Positions 17,725 to 26,469 of a stretch of DNA of 48,394 nt are shown here, in pieces (positions within the stretch are counted from its first letter, which is position 1; each line of letters opens with the position of its first letter). The notes beneath the pieces were generated by a model that was given only the letters and a program-made list of their open reading frames with translations, was not told the DNA's origin and ran no database searches. This stretch comes from an uncultured Clostridia bacterium (GTDB lineage: Bacteria; Bacillota; Clostridia; Oscillospirales; Ruminococcaceae). A program made the position numbers and the translations under genes. Location: positions 1 through 48,394 of the forward strand of contig CALXHI010000005.1 in NCBI GenBank assembly GCA_944388075.1. Reading direction: 5' to 3'.

Positions 17725-18714
17725 ATGAAAACTCAAATTATCAACGGCGTTTCCATTCCCAACCTGCCGTGGCAAGAAAAGCCCGCAACCTGTAAGGACG
17801 TTATCTGGAGATATGACCAAAATCCGGTCATTCCCCGTGATATCCTCCCGAACTCCAACAGCGTGTTCAATAGCGCAGTTGTCCCGTTCAACGGCGGCTT
17901 TGCCGGTGTTTTCCGTGTCGATGACCGCTCCCGTAACATGGAGCTGCATGCAGGTTTCTCCAAAGACGGTCTGAGCTGGGATATCAACCCCGAACGCATC
18001 CACTTCGAAACCGATATTCCGGAGATGGCAGAATTCCAGTATGGCTATGATCCCCGTGTTTGCTGGATCGAGGATCGCTTCTATGTCACCTGGTGCAACG
18101 CCTACGGCTGGAAACCCACCATCGGTGTGGCATACACCTTTGATTTCAAAACCTTCCACCAGCTCGAAAATGCCTACCTGCCCTTCAACCGCAACGGCGT
18201 TCTGTTCCCCCGCAAGATTCAGGGCAGCTACATGATGATGAGCCGTCCGTCCGACAGCGGTCATACCCCGTTCGGTGATATCTACGTTTCTCAGTCGCCT
18301 GACATGACCTACTGGGGCAAGCACCGCCACATGATGGGGCCGTCCAAGGGTTGGGAGTCCACCAAGATCGGTGCAGGTCCGATTCCGATCGAGACCGACC
18401 GCGGCTGGCTGATCTTCTACCACGGCGTATTGACCTCTTGCAATGGCTATGTCTACAGCTTCTCCGCCGCTTTGCTCGACAAGGACGAGCCGTGGAAGGT
18501 GCTCAAGCGCGGTCGTGACTACCTCATCAGCCCCCAAATGATCTATGAGTGCATCGGCGATGTGCAGAATGTTACCTTCCCGTGCGCCAATCTGGTCGAT
18601 GCTGATACCGGTCGTATCGCCATCTATTATGGCTGTGCCGATACCGTCACCAGTCTGTGCTTCACTACGGTTGACGATGTCATGGAGTGGCTCGACAACA
18701 ATTCTCAGATATAA
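17725..18714 (+). CDS. GH130 phosphorylase (beta-1,4-mannooligosaccharide phosphorylase type)
   Basis: Predicted 329 residues without signal peptide. Family motifs include NPVIPRD near residues 33-39, [26 protein letters not shown] with the probable catalytic Asp109, and [20 protein letters not shown]. The length and motifs fit the GH130_2 type, such as the mannooligosaccharide phosphorylase of Ruminococcus albus, rather than the longer mannosylglucose phosphorylases; this subfamily call is inference. The reaction uses phosphate to release mannose 1-phosphate from the non-reducing end. The ribosome site AAAGGCGG precedes the ATG. It has its own promoter and a strong terminator, and follows the GH26 mannanase, matching uptake of mannan fragments. 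Confidence 0.9.
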   Translation: MKTQIINGVSIPNLPWQEKPATCKDVIWRYDQNPVIPRDILPNSNSVFNSAVVPFNGGFAGVFRVDDRSRNMELHAGFSKDGLSWDINPERIHFETDIPEMAEFQYGYDPRVCWIEDRFYVTWCNAYGWKPTIGVAYTFDFKTFHQLENAYLPFNRNGVLFPRKIQGSYMMMSRPSDSGHTPFGDIYVSQSPDMTYWGKHRHMMGPSKGWESTKIGAGPIPIETDRGWLIFYHGVLTSCNGYVYSFSAALLDKDEPWKVLKRGRDYLISPQMIYECIGDVQNVTFPCANLVDADTGRIAIYYGCADTVTSLCFTTVDDVMEWLDNNSQI

Positions 18715-18717
18715 TCC

Positions 18718-18752
18718 AAAAGCAGCATGGTATTCTGCCATGCTGCTTTTTT
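18718..18752 (+). terminator. Intrinsic terminator after the GH130 gene
   Basis: AAAAGCAGCATGG pairs perfectly with CCATGCTGCTTTT around seven bases and runs into a T tract. Confidence 0.9.
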
Positions 18753-18798
18753 CGGCATATGCAAACCGCTTGACAGCGAACTGCCAAGCGATTTTCGA

Positions 18799-19659
18799 TT
18801 AGCTGAGATTGAATTTGTCGAGCAGCGCCGCAATAACAATGCCTGCCGCAAGCATAACCACATTGATCACACAAGCGAGCACCGAGGACGTAAAGCTTGC
18901 AAACGGAATGATCATCACCGTTGCCGCTGCCACAATACCGACAATCGCATGAAATGCAACGCTGTAATAATGCTTGAACAGCGCATCGACAGCCTTTGCG
19001 AGCGCAATCACCGTGACCAATGCACCGATACCACCGGGAATCAAAACACTGAAATCAAAGCTGCCGATTCCATCGACAAAGGGCGCATATAACCCAAGCG
19101 GCATCAGCAGAGTCGAGAAGCTCATGCCCGGCGCGATCATGCTCAATGCCAGACAGAATCCGCAGAACAAATACCACCCGAAATTCGGCACGATGGCAAT
19201 TTCCAACAGCTTTAAGCCGATCAGCAACGCCAACACCACCAGAAACGCAAGCACCATCGAAAGATAGGATCCTTTTGTGCGCCCCTGCTCGCCTGCTTCA
19301 CGCCAAATCGAAGGCATTAACCCCACGATCAAGCCGATGAACAGACAAACCGATGGATCGGGATATTTCTCCAGCACAAAGCCCAGCAGCTTCGATACCC
19401 CCAAAAAACCAATCGCTGCACCAATCACATATGGCAACAGCTTCGGCACATGAGTCTTAAATCGGCGAAATGGACTGCTCAGCAGCTCCATAATCGGCTT
19501 GTAGATACCGAATACCACGCTCAATACACCACCGGAAATACCCGGCAGTACTGCGCCTAATCCAATCAATCCCCCTTGCAATACCGCAAGCAGCTTTTTC
19601 GCCGAATTGCCCTCGGAAGCCAGTGTCGTTGTTTCCTTTGGTTCGATGTTTGTTTGCAT
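18799..19659 (-). CDS. DUF368 membrane protein, probable undecaprenyl-phosphate transporter (PopT family)
   Basis: Predicted 286 residues with about eight membrane segments. The first is preceded by a polar tail and begins AVLQGGLIGLGAVLPGISGG, the DUF368 hallmark; a second related motif, LALSMIAPGMSFSTLLMPLG, comes later in the protein. Members of this family (also called PopT) were reported to recycle the lipid carrier undecaprenyl phosphate across the membrane for wall and polymer synthesis. The start at 19657-19659 is the best guess; two upstream ATGs in frame lack ribosome sites. It has its own promoter at 19731-19759 and converges on the GH130 terminator. Confidence 0.85.
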   Translation of the reverse strand: MQTNIEPKETTTLASEGNSAKKLLAVLQGGLIGLGAVLPGISGGVLSVVFGIYKPIMELLSSPFRRFKTHVPKLLPYVIGAAIGFLGVSKLLGFVLEKYPDPSVCLFIGLIVGLMPSIWREAGEQGRTKGSYLSMVLAFLVVLALLIGLKLLEIAIVPNFGWYLFCGFCLALSMIAPGMSFSTLLMPLGLYAPFVDGIGSFDFSVLIPGGIGALVTVIALAKAVDALFKHYYSVAFHAIVGIVAAATVMIIPFASFTSSVLACVINVVMLAAGIVIAALLDKFNLS

Positions 19660-19691
19660 AGGTATGGATTCTCTTTTCTCTCGCATAGATT

Positions 19692-19704
19692 GCAGCATCG
19701 CTGC
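19692..19704 (-). promoter_or_regulatory. Short inverted repeat in the DUF368 leader
   Basis: GCAGC and GCTGC arms with a three-base loop, about 20-32 bases downstream of the expected transcription start. Confidence 0.35.
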
Positions 19705-19730
19705 GGCGTAGGGTTCACAACAATACATTT

Positions 19731-19759
19731 ATTATACCACACTTCAAAAAAAAAATCAA
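19731..19759 (-). promoter_or_regulatory. Sigma-A promoter of the DUF368 gene
   Basis: Minus-strand TTGATT (19754-19759) and TATAAT (19731-19736), 17-base spacer that includes a run of eight T. Confidence 0.6.
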
Positions 19760-19767
19760 TCCCCAAA

Positions 19768-19794
19768 CAAGCCTATCTGCAAAAAAGCAGCTTG
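19768..19794 (-). terminator. Weak terminator after the small anchored-protein gene
   Basis: CAAGC and GCTTG outer arms with an inner CTGC/GCAG stem, just past the stop at 19799; T-rich sequence follows on the minus strand. Imperfect stem. Confidence 0.3.
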
Positions 19795-19798
19795 CGGC

Positions 19799-20245
19799 TT
19801 ACAACGATACTTTTTCAAAGTCCGGGAAGGACAGCGAATCGATCTTCCATTCTCCATCCAACCGCAATAGCTTCAGCTCCATCGTACCGACCAGTTTCTG
19901 CAGATAGTCAAAGCCGACGATCACGGTCGCAGATTTCTTGCTTTTCTCGATTTCCTGCACTTCCCATGCAACGGTCTGCATCTCCGCCTTCAGCACGCTG
20001 ACATAATCCGTATCCGTGAACAGCCCAATGATGGAGCTCAAAAGCTGATTCTCCGAAATCGCCGCCACCCGATTGACCGTTTCCTGTGCATCCTCTGTCA
20101 AATGCGGATAAAGCCCATCAATGCCCTGTTCCTTGACATCCGAAATCATCTGCTTCATCGCATATTCCGGTGTGCGGGAAATCCAGAACCATGCACCGCC
20201 TCCCAGCAGAGCCACGATTACCAATACCACAAGAAACTTTTTCAT
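19799..20245 (-). CDS. Small membrane-anchored extracellular protein, unknown function
   Basis: Predicted 148 residues. One N-terminal membrane segment (about 3-23, FLVVLVIVALLGGGAWFW) anchors a soluble domain of about 120 residues predicted outside. The domain has helical text at first (AMKQMISDVKEQGIDGLYPHL) and ends with beta-strands and LLRLDGEWKIDSLSF, the kind of closing motif seen in NTF2-like domains; that fold is an inference only. No lipobox. Of two nearby ATGs the inner one (20243-20245) is better spaced from AAAGGA. It has its own strong promoter, divergent from ppk1. Confidence 0.7.
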   Translation of the reverse strand: MKKFLVVLVIVALLGGGAWFWISRTPEYAMKQMISDVKEQGIDGLYPHLTEDAQETVNRVAAISENQLLSSIIGLFTDTDYVSVLKAEMQTVAWEVQEIEKSKKSATVIVGFDYLQKLVGTMELKLLRLDGEWKIDSLSFPDFEKVSL

Positions 20246-20281
20246 TGCCATTTCTTCCTTTGCTGTCTGATTCCTTCCTGT

Positions 20282-20297
20282 GATACCAATCGGTATC
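20282..20297 (-). promoter_or_regulatory. Palindrome at the transcription start of the small anchored-protein gene
   Basis: GATACC and GGTATC around four bases, beginning at the expected +1; a good candidate operator or 5' hairpin. Confidence 0.5.
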
Positions 20298-20304
20298 CGT
20301 TTTC

Positions 20305-20333
20305 AGTATAACACAGTGCATCGAAAATGTCAA
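20305..20333 (-). promoter_or_regulatory. Strong sigma-A promoter of the small anchored-protein gene
   Basis: Minus-strand TTGACA (20328-20333) and TATACT (20305-20310), 17-base spacer. Confidence 0.75.
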
Positions 20334-20358
20334 GAGGCGAAATTCTTTTGTGAAATAC

Positions 20359-20387
20359 TTGATTTTTCCACCATAATTTAGTATAAT
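20359..20387 (+). promoter_or_regulatory. Sigma-A promoter of ppk1
   Basis: TTGATT (20359-20364) and TATAAT (20382-20387), 17-base spacer, 25 bases from the divergent promoter's -35 box. Confidence 0.65.
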
Positions 20388-20420
20388 GGATATGTATATA
20401 CCCCATTTGTTTTTTGCCGT

Positions 20421-20448
20421 GCAACGATGTCAAATTTCCTGTCGTTGC
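20421..20448 (+). promoter_or_regulatory. Stem-loop in the ppk1 leader
   Basis: Perfect arms GCAACGA and TCGTTGC with a 14-base loop, ending eight bases before the TAGGAG ribosome site; it could influence translation. Confidence 0.45.
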
Positions 20449-20469
20449 TCCCATGTAGGAGTGTTTACC

Positions 20470-22554
20470 ATGAATGAAGATGTTTTTGAAAACCGAGAGC
20501 TTTCTTGGCTAAAGTTCAATCAGCGTGTGCTCGAAGAAGCCTTCTGTGCTGCGAATCCACTGCTCGAGCGCCTCTGCTTTACCGCAATCTTCCAGAATAA
20601 TCTCGATGAATTCTTTCGAGTACGGGTCGGCGGTCTGCTGAAAGATCAATCCCAAAATCCCGACAAACGAGATACCATCACCGACCTGAAACCCAAAGCA
20701 CAGCTGCGTGCCATTTTCGATACCGTCCGCACGCTGGCACCTGCCCGAGATGCTGTCTATCACGAAATCATGAGCCGCTTGCGCAATGAAGGACTCGAAC
20801 AGGTGACCATTCATACCATCACCGCCGCCGAACACGCTTTCCTCGCCGACTGGTTTAAGCGGGAAATTCGTCCGCTTTCCATGCCTATCGTCATTGACAA
20901 AGGCAAGCCCTTCCCCTTCTTCCGAGATCGCTCGCTCTATGTCATTCTCCGGCTCGAATCAAAATCCGGTATCCGTATGGGCGTGCTGCCGGTTTCTGAC
21001 CAGTGCCAGCGCATCATCCGTTTGGGGACAGGCGGCCGCTTCATTCTCGCCGAGGACGCCATTCTTGCGTTTGCACATACCATCTTTTCCAACTCTACCG
21101 TCATTGACCGCACGATCCTCCGTGCGACTCGATCGGCGACCATTGATTTCGAGGATATCGAGGATCTCCTCACCGGCGACTATCGCTCGGACATGGAGAT
21201 TCTCATGCAGGAACGAAAGCGTCTTCCTGTCGTTCGCATGGAGCTTTCCGAAACCTTCTATCAACCGGCACTCGAATATCTCTGCAAAAAGCTTGCGCTG
21301 AAACCCGATCAGGTGTTCTATGCCAAAGCACCGCTCGATCTCTCCTTTGCGTATGAATGCAAGCACCTCATTCCCAATCCGGATTTGCAATATGAACGTC
21401 TGGTGCCCCAGAAATCCGATGCCATCGCCGAGCATCACTCGATGTTTTCCCAGATTCGCAAAAAAGATATCCTGCTCCACTACCCTTATGAAAGCATTCG
21501 ACCGTTCCTGCGTCTGCTCGACGAAGCTGCCGACGACCCCGCTGTCATTTCCATTCAGATTACACTCTATCGTATGGCAAGGGACAGCCGTGTGATTGCC
21601 GCACTCTGTGAGGCTGCCGGTCATGGAAAACAAGTCACCGCCTTGACCGAATTGCGTGCCCGTTTTGACGAGGAAGGGAATATCGCTTGGTCAAAAGTAC
21701 TCGAACGTGCCGGTGTGCATGTGATTTTCGGTCCGTCCGACTACAAGGTCCATTCCAAGCTTCTCCGCATTACCCGTAAAATGCGTGGCAAAATCGAAAC
21801 CTTTACACAAATCGGCACCGGCAATTATAATGAGAAAACGGCTTCGCTCTACACCGATTATTGTCTCATGACGGCAGATCCGGAGATCGGTGCGGAAGCT
21901 GCTGCTGTGTTCGATGCGCTCGAGGAAAGAAAACTGCCCGAGCCGCAGAATAACCTGCTCGTTGCGCCACTGGGCTTACAAAATCGAGTGCTTGCGTTGA
22001 TAGAACAGGAAATTACACTTGCCAAAAATGGCGAACCTGCCTATATCGGATTCCGTCTGAACGGCCTTTGCGATAAAACAATCATGGATGCTCTGATCGA
22101 TGCCTCGAAAGCCGGTGTGCAAATTGAGCTGCTCGTACGTGGTATTTGCTGTCTGCGACCGGGTATTCCGGAGGAAACCGAAAATATTCGGATTCACAGC
22201 ATCGTTGACCGCTATCTCGAACATGCCCGTGTCTATTTCTTTGGTACGCCGGAGCGGATGCAAATTTTCCTCGGCTCTGCCGATCTCATGCCCCGCAACA
22301 CTATTCGTCGTGTTGAGGTCTGTACACCGGTACGAAATGCCGAATTGAAAGCACGCATTTACAGAGATTTTCGATTGCAGTTTGACGACCCGGTCAAGGC
22401 AAGAATCCGTCAGCCCGATGGTTCCGATCTGCTGCCGCCTGCACCTGCCGATGCAGTCAGTTCACAGACCATTCTCCATCGCAATGCCTATGCACGTGCT
22501 GCTGCTACCCCGAAACCCGAGAAAGCCAAGCGGACTCGAAAGGAGAAAGTATGA
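20470..22554 (+). CDS. ppk1: Polyphosphate kinase 1
   Basis: Predicted 694 residues, the normal PPK1 length. It reversibly polymerises the terminal phosphate of ATP into polyphosphate. The N-terminal domain begins FENRELSWLKFNQRVLEEA. The phosphate-accepting histidine is His428 in KVHSKLLRI, with a second conserved His585 in LEHARVYFFG. Also present are RARFDEEGNIAWSK, IGTGNYNEKTASLYTD and ADLMPRNTIRRVEV. The start ATG (20470-20472) follows TAGGAG by eight bases. The C-terminus overlaps the next gene by four bases (ATGA), so the two are coupled. Unusual only in ending with a Lys/Arg-rich tail (KPEKAKRTRKEKV). Confidence 0.95.
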   Translation: MNEDVFENRELSWLKFNQRVLEEAFCAANPLLERLCFTAIFQNNLDEFFRVRVGGLLKDQSQNPDKRDTITDLKPKAQLRAIFDTVRTLAPARDAVYHEIMSRLRNEGLEQVTIHTITAAEHAFLADWFKREIRPLSMPIVIDKGKPFPFFRDRSLYVILRLESKSGIRMGVLPVSDQCQRIIRLGTGGRFILAEDAILAFAHTIFSNSTVIDRTILRATRSATIDFEDIEDLLTGDYRSDMEILMQERKRLPVVRMELSETFYQPALEYLCKKLALKPDQVFYAKAPLDLSFAYECKHLIPNPDLQYERLVPQKSDAIAEHHSMFSQIRKKDILLHYPYESIRPFLRLLDEAADDPAVISIQITLYRMARDSRVIAALCEAAGHGKQVTALTELRARFDEEGNIAWSKVLERAGVHVIFGPSDYKVHSKLLRITRKMRGKIETFTQIGTGNYNEKTASLYTDYCLMTADPEIGAEAAAVFDALEERKLPEPQNNLLVAPLGLQNRVLALIEQEITLAKNGEPAYIGFRLNGLCDKTIMDALIDASKAGVQIELLVRGICCLRPGIPEETENIRIHSIVDRYLEHARVYFFGTPERMQIFLGSADLMPRNTIRRVEVCTPVRNAELKARIYRDFRLQFDDPVKARIRQPDGSDLLPPAPADAVSSQTILHRNAYARAAATPKPEKAKRTRKEKV

Positions 22555-23783
22555 ACTCAAAACATCGCATGCGCTCTGCATTTCTGCTCATTACCTATGC
22601 CATTGTACTCTATCTCGGTATTTTACATTTCGATACCGTATTAGATATTATCGGCTGGCTGATGAGAGTATTCCAGCCCGTCATTTACGGCGTGGTCATT
22701 GCGTTTATCATTAATCTGTTCCTCAATATCTTTCGCCAAAAGGTCTTTTTCAAGCTGACACAATCTCCCAAAAAATGGGGCAGCCGTCTCTGTACGATTC
22801 TTTCCGTGATTGCGACCGTGTTCGTGATTGCCGCAATCCTTGCATCCGTTATTTTCTTAATTATCCCGCAGCTGACCACTGCCATCAATACCCTCGTCGA
22901 AAAGATGCCGACCAGTTCTGACCATCTCCTTGCCCTGATCAACGAAAAAATGATTGCATGGAATATTCCGCAGTATTTCATCGACAAGGTCAACAGCATT
23001 GAACTGAACTGGGATCAAATCTTCAACTTCGTACAGGCATTTCTGGACGGACAATTCCAGACTGTCGTCGATACCGCTGTCTCGGCAACTGCATCCGTTA
23101 TTTCCACACTGACGAATTTCGTACTCGGTTTGATTATTGCGATTTACGCATTGATTCAAAAGGACAAAATTTTACGTTTTTGCGAAAAATTGCTTAGGTG
23201 GATGATTCCTAACCGCCACCATGAACTGACCTTTCGGATTTTGCGCTTAACGAATCAGTCCTTTGCAAGCTTTTTTACCGGACAATTTTCCGAGGCGATC
23301 ATCATTGGTGTACTTTGTGCAGCAGGACTTGCCCTCTTCCGTTTCCCCTATGCGGCAACCATCGGCGTATTGGTCGGCATTACGGCGTTGATTCCGATTA
23401 TCGGCGCTTGGATCGGCGGTATCATCGGTGCATTGCTGATTTTGGTGGAACAACCAGATATGGTTATCTGGTTTATCGTGTTTATCCTCGTCCTCCAGCA
23501 GCTGGAAGGACAGCTCATTTACCCGAAAGTCGTTGGAGATTCTCTCGGCTTGCCCGGGCTTCTTGTATTGGTCGCTGTCACATTGGGCGGTAGTTTCGGC
23601 GGCATTACCGGGATCTTCCTTGCCGTACCGATTTGCGCCATTCTCTATACGCTCTTGCGTGAAGTGATCAATCAGCCGTCTAAAGACGAAACACCCACGC
23701 CTGTACCGCTTGCAGAACCGGCAGCAGAGCCGGATACAGCAGCCGAATCCCCGACTGACACGCCATCCGAACCCAAGGCATAA
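22551..23783 (+). CDS. AI-2E family transporter
   Basis: Predicted 410 residues with about eight membrane segments (for example VIYGVVIAFIINLFLNIF, VLGLIIAIYALIQKDKIL, GVLVGITALIPIIGAWIGGIIG) and the family signature LEGQLIYPKVVGDSLGLP. The family (PF01594) has members proposed to export autoinducer-2 or exchange Na+ and H+; the substrate here is unknown. The N-terminus has two segments before a loop of about 110 residues, as usual. The C-terminal 35 residues are Pro/Glu/Ala-rich and probably disordered. Translation is coupled to ppk1 and a strong terminator follows. Confidence 0.88.
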   Translation: MNSKHRMRSAFLLITYAIVLYLGILHFDTVLDIIGWLMRVFQPVIYGVVIAFIINLFLNIFRQKVFFKLTQSPKKWGSRLCTILSVIATVFVIAAILASVIFLIIPQLTTAINTLVEKMPTSSDHLLALINEKMIAWNIPQYFIDKVNSIELNWDQIFNFVQAFLDGQFQTVVDTAVSATASVISTLTNFVLGLIIAIYALIQKDKILRFCEKLLRWMIPNRHHELTFRILRLTNQSFASFFTGQFSEAIIIGVLCAAGLALFRFPYAATIGVLVGITALIPIIGAWIGGIIGALLILVEQPDMVIWFIVFILVLQQLEGQLIYPKVVGDSLGLPGLLVLVAVTLGGSFGGITGIFLAVPICAILYTLLREVINQPSKDETPTPVPLAEPAAEPDTAAESPTDTPSEPKA

Positions 23784-23784
23784 C

Positions 23785-23819
23785 AAAATCCCAAGCGTTA
23801 CGGAAACGCTTGGGATTTT
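23785..23819. terminator. Bidirectional intrinsic terminator between convergent operons
   Basis: A perfect 15-base stem, AAAATCCCAAGCGTT against AACGCTTGGGATTTT, with a five-base loop. A and T runs at both ends serve the ppk1 operon and the rsmI operon. Confidence 0.92.
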
Positions 23820-23823
23820 CATT

Positions 23824-24666
23824 TCATGCATCTTCTGCCAATGCTGCCATCACAGCCTTATACAAATTGCGCTTTGTCAAACCCGTTTCGACGGCAACCT
23901 CTCGGCAGACATCTGCTGCACGTTCACCTTGCCGTACACGCTGTACGATCGCCGCAACCGCCTGTTCTTCGGAGAGTTCCTCTGTCGGTGCATCCGCTGC
24001 ACCTGCCAGCACCAGCACATACTCCCCCTTCGGCGTCACCGACTCGTAGTACGCAATCGCTTCGGACAGCGTCACTCGCTGTACCTCCTCGTGCAACTTC
24101 GTCAATTCCCGACAAATCGAAATCGAACGGTCACCAAAGAATTTATGTAAATCCTGCAAGGTGTTTTGCAGCTTATGGGGTGCTTCGTAAAATACCATCG
24201 TGCGATGCTCGTTCCGCAGAGACTCCAGATGATCATGCCGCTGCTTCTTGTTCACCGACAAAAATCCCTCAAAACAAAAGCGTCCGGTATCCTGCCCCGA
24301 AATCGCCAGTGCCGCTATCACCGCACTCGGACCGGGGATCACCTGAATCGAAATCTGCTCCGCCATGCAGTGCTGCACCAGAATCGAACCGGGATCGGAA
24401 ATGCACGGCATACCGGCATCCGTCACGCAGGCGCAGGTTTCCCCATTGCGAATCCTTGCCATAATCTGCTCAATGGCAGCCGCCGTGCTGTGCTCATGAT
24501 AGCTGACCAACGGCGTATGCAAATCAAAATGCGAGAGCAGCTTGCGTGTCACCCTCGTGTCCTCTGCTGCAATGAACGATACCTGCTCGAGAATCTCAAG
24601 CTGCCGCAAGGTGATATCGCCGAGATTGCCAATCGGCGTGCCGACAACATATAAGATACCGCTCAT
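23824..24666 (-). CDS. rsmI: 16S rRNA (cytidine-1402 2'-O)-methyltransferase RsmI
   Basis: Predicted 280 residues, usual for RsmI. It methylates the ribose of C1402 in 16S rRNA using SAM. Motifs: YVVGTPIGNLGDITLRQ at the N-terminus, AAEDTRVTRKLLSH, VTDAGMPCISDPG, VIPGPSAVIAALAISG and the ELTKLHEEVQR segment. The start overlaps the stop of the upstream methyltransferase gene by four bases (ATGA). It is the last gene of a seven-gene minus-strand operon, ended by the terminator at 23785-23819. Confidence 0.95.
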   Translation of the reverse strand: MSGILYVVGTPIGNLGDITLRQLEILEQVSFIAAEDTRVTRKLLSHFDLHTPLVSYHEHSTAAAIEQIMARIRNGETCACVTDAGMPCISDPGSILVQHCMAEQISIQVIPGPSAVIAALAISGQDTGRFCFEGFLSVNKKQRHDHLESLRNEHRTMVFYEAPHKLQNTLQDLHKFFGDRSISICRELTKLHEEVQRVTLSEAIAYYESVTPKGEYVLVLAGAADAPTEELSEEQAVAAIVQRVRQGERAADVCREVAVETGLTKRNLYKAVMAALAEDA

Positions 24667-25388
24667 AGATACGCCTCCCCAAAATGACAGATTTGTGCCG
24701 CTTCCGCAGTCATGCCCGTACCGCTGCGCATATACAGCGACGGCTCAATCTGCAAAAAAGACTTTGCTCCTTTCATGCCCTCCAGCAAAAACAGCCAAGG
24801 CGCACTCTCCGGATTTTTACAGACATGACGCAGTCGCTTCGGCTCAATCCCATGCGCACGCATCGCATACATGACATCCGTCAAGCGTTCCGGCCGACAG
24901 CAAACACAGAATCGCCCATGATATTGCAACAGCTTCGCCGCCGCTGCACAGATATCCGAAAACTCACAGGCAACCTCATGACGAGCAATCCGCTTTGCCA
25001 TATCCGGCGAAACAATGCCGGCATCGTTTGCTTTATAGGGTGGATTGCAGGTCACAAGGTCAAGTACTCCCTTCGGCGCATTCTCCCACAACACACGCAA
25101 ATCCGTGCAAATCGGCGTAATGGCAAGCGGTTTTCGGCTCCGCTCCAATGCCATTTGTAACTGCGTAATCGCTTCCGGCTGAATGTCAACCGCATAAATC
25201 TGCTTTGGGGGACGCTCTCGCTGCATCAGCAACGGTATAATCCCACAGCCCGTACCCAAATCGCAGACGGTATCCTTTGCACGATAACGGCTGAATGCGG
25301 TCAGCAAAAATGCGTCTGTGCCAAAGCTGTGCCGGTCACTGCGGCAGACAAACAAATTCTGCTGTAATTGTTCCCATTTGTATTCCAT
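24663..25388 (-). CDS. tRNA1(Val) (adenine37-N6)-methyltransferase family protein
   Basis: Predicted 241 residues. Rossmann-fold SAM methyltransferase: motif I is VCDLGTGCGIIPLLM, and the N6-adenine catalytic motif reads LVTCNPPYKAND. The lead-in SDRHSFGTDAFLLTAF is typical of the TrmN6/YfiC (YabB-like) group, which modifies A37 of tRNA-Val; in Firmicutes its gene is often next to rsmI, as here. The start ATG (25386-25388) is one base past the stop of the DUF3048 gene and has no ribosome site, implying coupled translation. Confidence 0.88.
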   Translation of the reverse strand: MEYKWEQLQQNLFVCRSDRHSFGTDAFLLTAFSRYRAKDTVCDLGTGCGIIPLLMQRERPPKQIYAVDIQPEAITQLQMALERSRKPLAITPICTDLRVLWENAPKGVLDLVTCNPPYKANDAGIVSPDMAKRIARHEVACEFSDICAAAAKLLQYHGRFCVCCRPERLTDVMYAMRAHGIEPKRLRHVCKNPESAPWLFLLEGMKGAKSFLQIEPSLYMRSGTGMTAEAAQICHFGEAYL

Positions 25389-25389
25389 G

Positions 25390-26469
25390 TTACGAGATTG
25401 TAATTTGACGATTGCTGTCCAAAATGCCGATATAGACCTTGCCGGCATTGAACACCATCGCATTTCCTTTCAAATCATAAACCCGAATCGGTTCGTTCTC
25501 GGACGATTTCTCCCAGCGGATTTCCTGTGCCGCTCCGGCAGAAACATAGTAGCCGCTGCCGCCGTTCAATGCCACATCGACAAGCGACCCATCCGTTCGC
25601 AAACCGGTATCGGTTTGCAAAATCAGCAGATTGCGGAAGGCAAGCTGCATACCTGCTTTGGCATCCATATGCGGAGAACCGTTGTGTTGTTTTTGATACA
25701 GCTGTGTGTTGCTGTCATAGGTGAATGTACTCCAATAATACTTTGAGAACGGAACATTCACGCTGTTGCAGATTGTACCAACTGTTTCGATATCATCCGG
25801 CGCACGGAACGTAAACGGTACGGCAGTATCCGTTTCGATACGGAATCCCAACTCCGAAATCGTCTGCGCCAAACGGCTGCCATCCAGATAGCCCGTATGC
25901 TCCGAAGAAAATGTCTTCATGCGCTCCTCATCACGGAAATAGCATTTCTGCCAGCCGTTGATACCGCCATCGATGTGGTCAATTTGCAGACAATTCATGG
26001 TGTCAACGGCAATCGTCTGGTCTGCACCCCAATGGCAGTAGATCGCATCCATGCCGTATGCCAGCAGCGAATAGTAATATCTGGCACTGCGTACCGAGCA
26101 GACATTCGGGACATTTGCCGCATCGCCGTATACTGCCATCAATCGGGTGATGCCCCCCTCAACCGGCAGCTCGTAAATCCAATCCGCCTCCGCAATGCCG
26201 TACTGCGGCAGTGAATCAGTAATGTTGTTGACCATCACCGCAATGGGTCGCTTGCCTAAGGCAGCCTCGGAATATCCCGTCTCCCCTGTCCAAGGGTTGA
26301 TGCAGCCTTGTTCTGCCTGTGTTGCAGTGGTTGTAATTGTGGTAGTGACCGCAGTTGTAGGATATGCGGTAGTCGATTGCTGTTCCGCAGAGGATGCCGG
26401 TTCGCCGCCACAGCCCGTCAATGTCAAGACAGCTAGCAAAGGCAGCAGCCTAATTCTGATTTGTTTCAT
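25390..26469 (-). CDS. DUF3048 lipoprotein (YerB-like)
   Basis: Predicted 359 residues. A lipoprotein signal ends in the lipobox LTGC (Cys about 20), followed by a Thr-rich linker (TTAVTTTITTTATQ). The folded part matches DUF3048: RPIAVMVNNITDSLPQYGIAEAD and YELPVEGGITRLMAVY in the first domain, and LQTDTGLRTDGSLVDVALNG with GSGYYVSAG in the second. Function is unknown; it sits on the outer face of the membrane. Its start overlaps the cysK stop by four bases, so it is translated with cytosolic housekeeping genes, an odd location for a surface protein. Confidence 0.88.
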   Translation of the reverse strand: MKQIRIRLLPLLAVLTLTGCGGEPASSAEQQSTTAYPTTAVTTTITTTATQAEQGCINPWTGETGYSEAALGKRPIAVMVNNITDSLPQYGIAEADWIYELPVEGGITRLMAVYGDAANVPNVCSVRSARYYYSLLAYGMDAIYCHWGADQTIAVDTMNCLQIDHIDGGINGWQKCYFRDEERMKTFSSEHTGYLDGSRLAQTISELGFRIETDTAVPFTFRAPDDIETVGTICNSVNVPFSKYYWSTFTYDSNTQLYQKQHNGSPHMDAKAGMQLAFRNLLILQTDTGLRTDGSLVDVALNGGSGYYVSAGAAQEIRWEKSSENEPIRVYDLKGNAMVFNAGKVYIGILDSNRQITIS

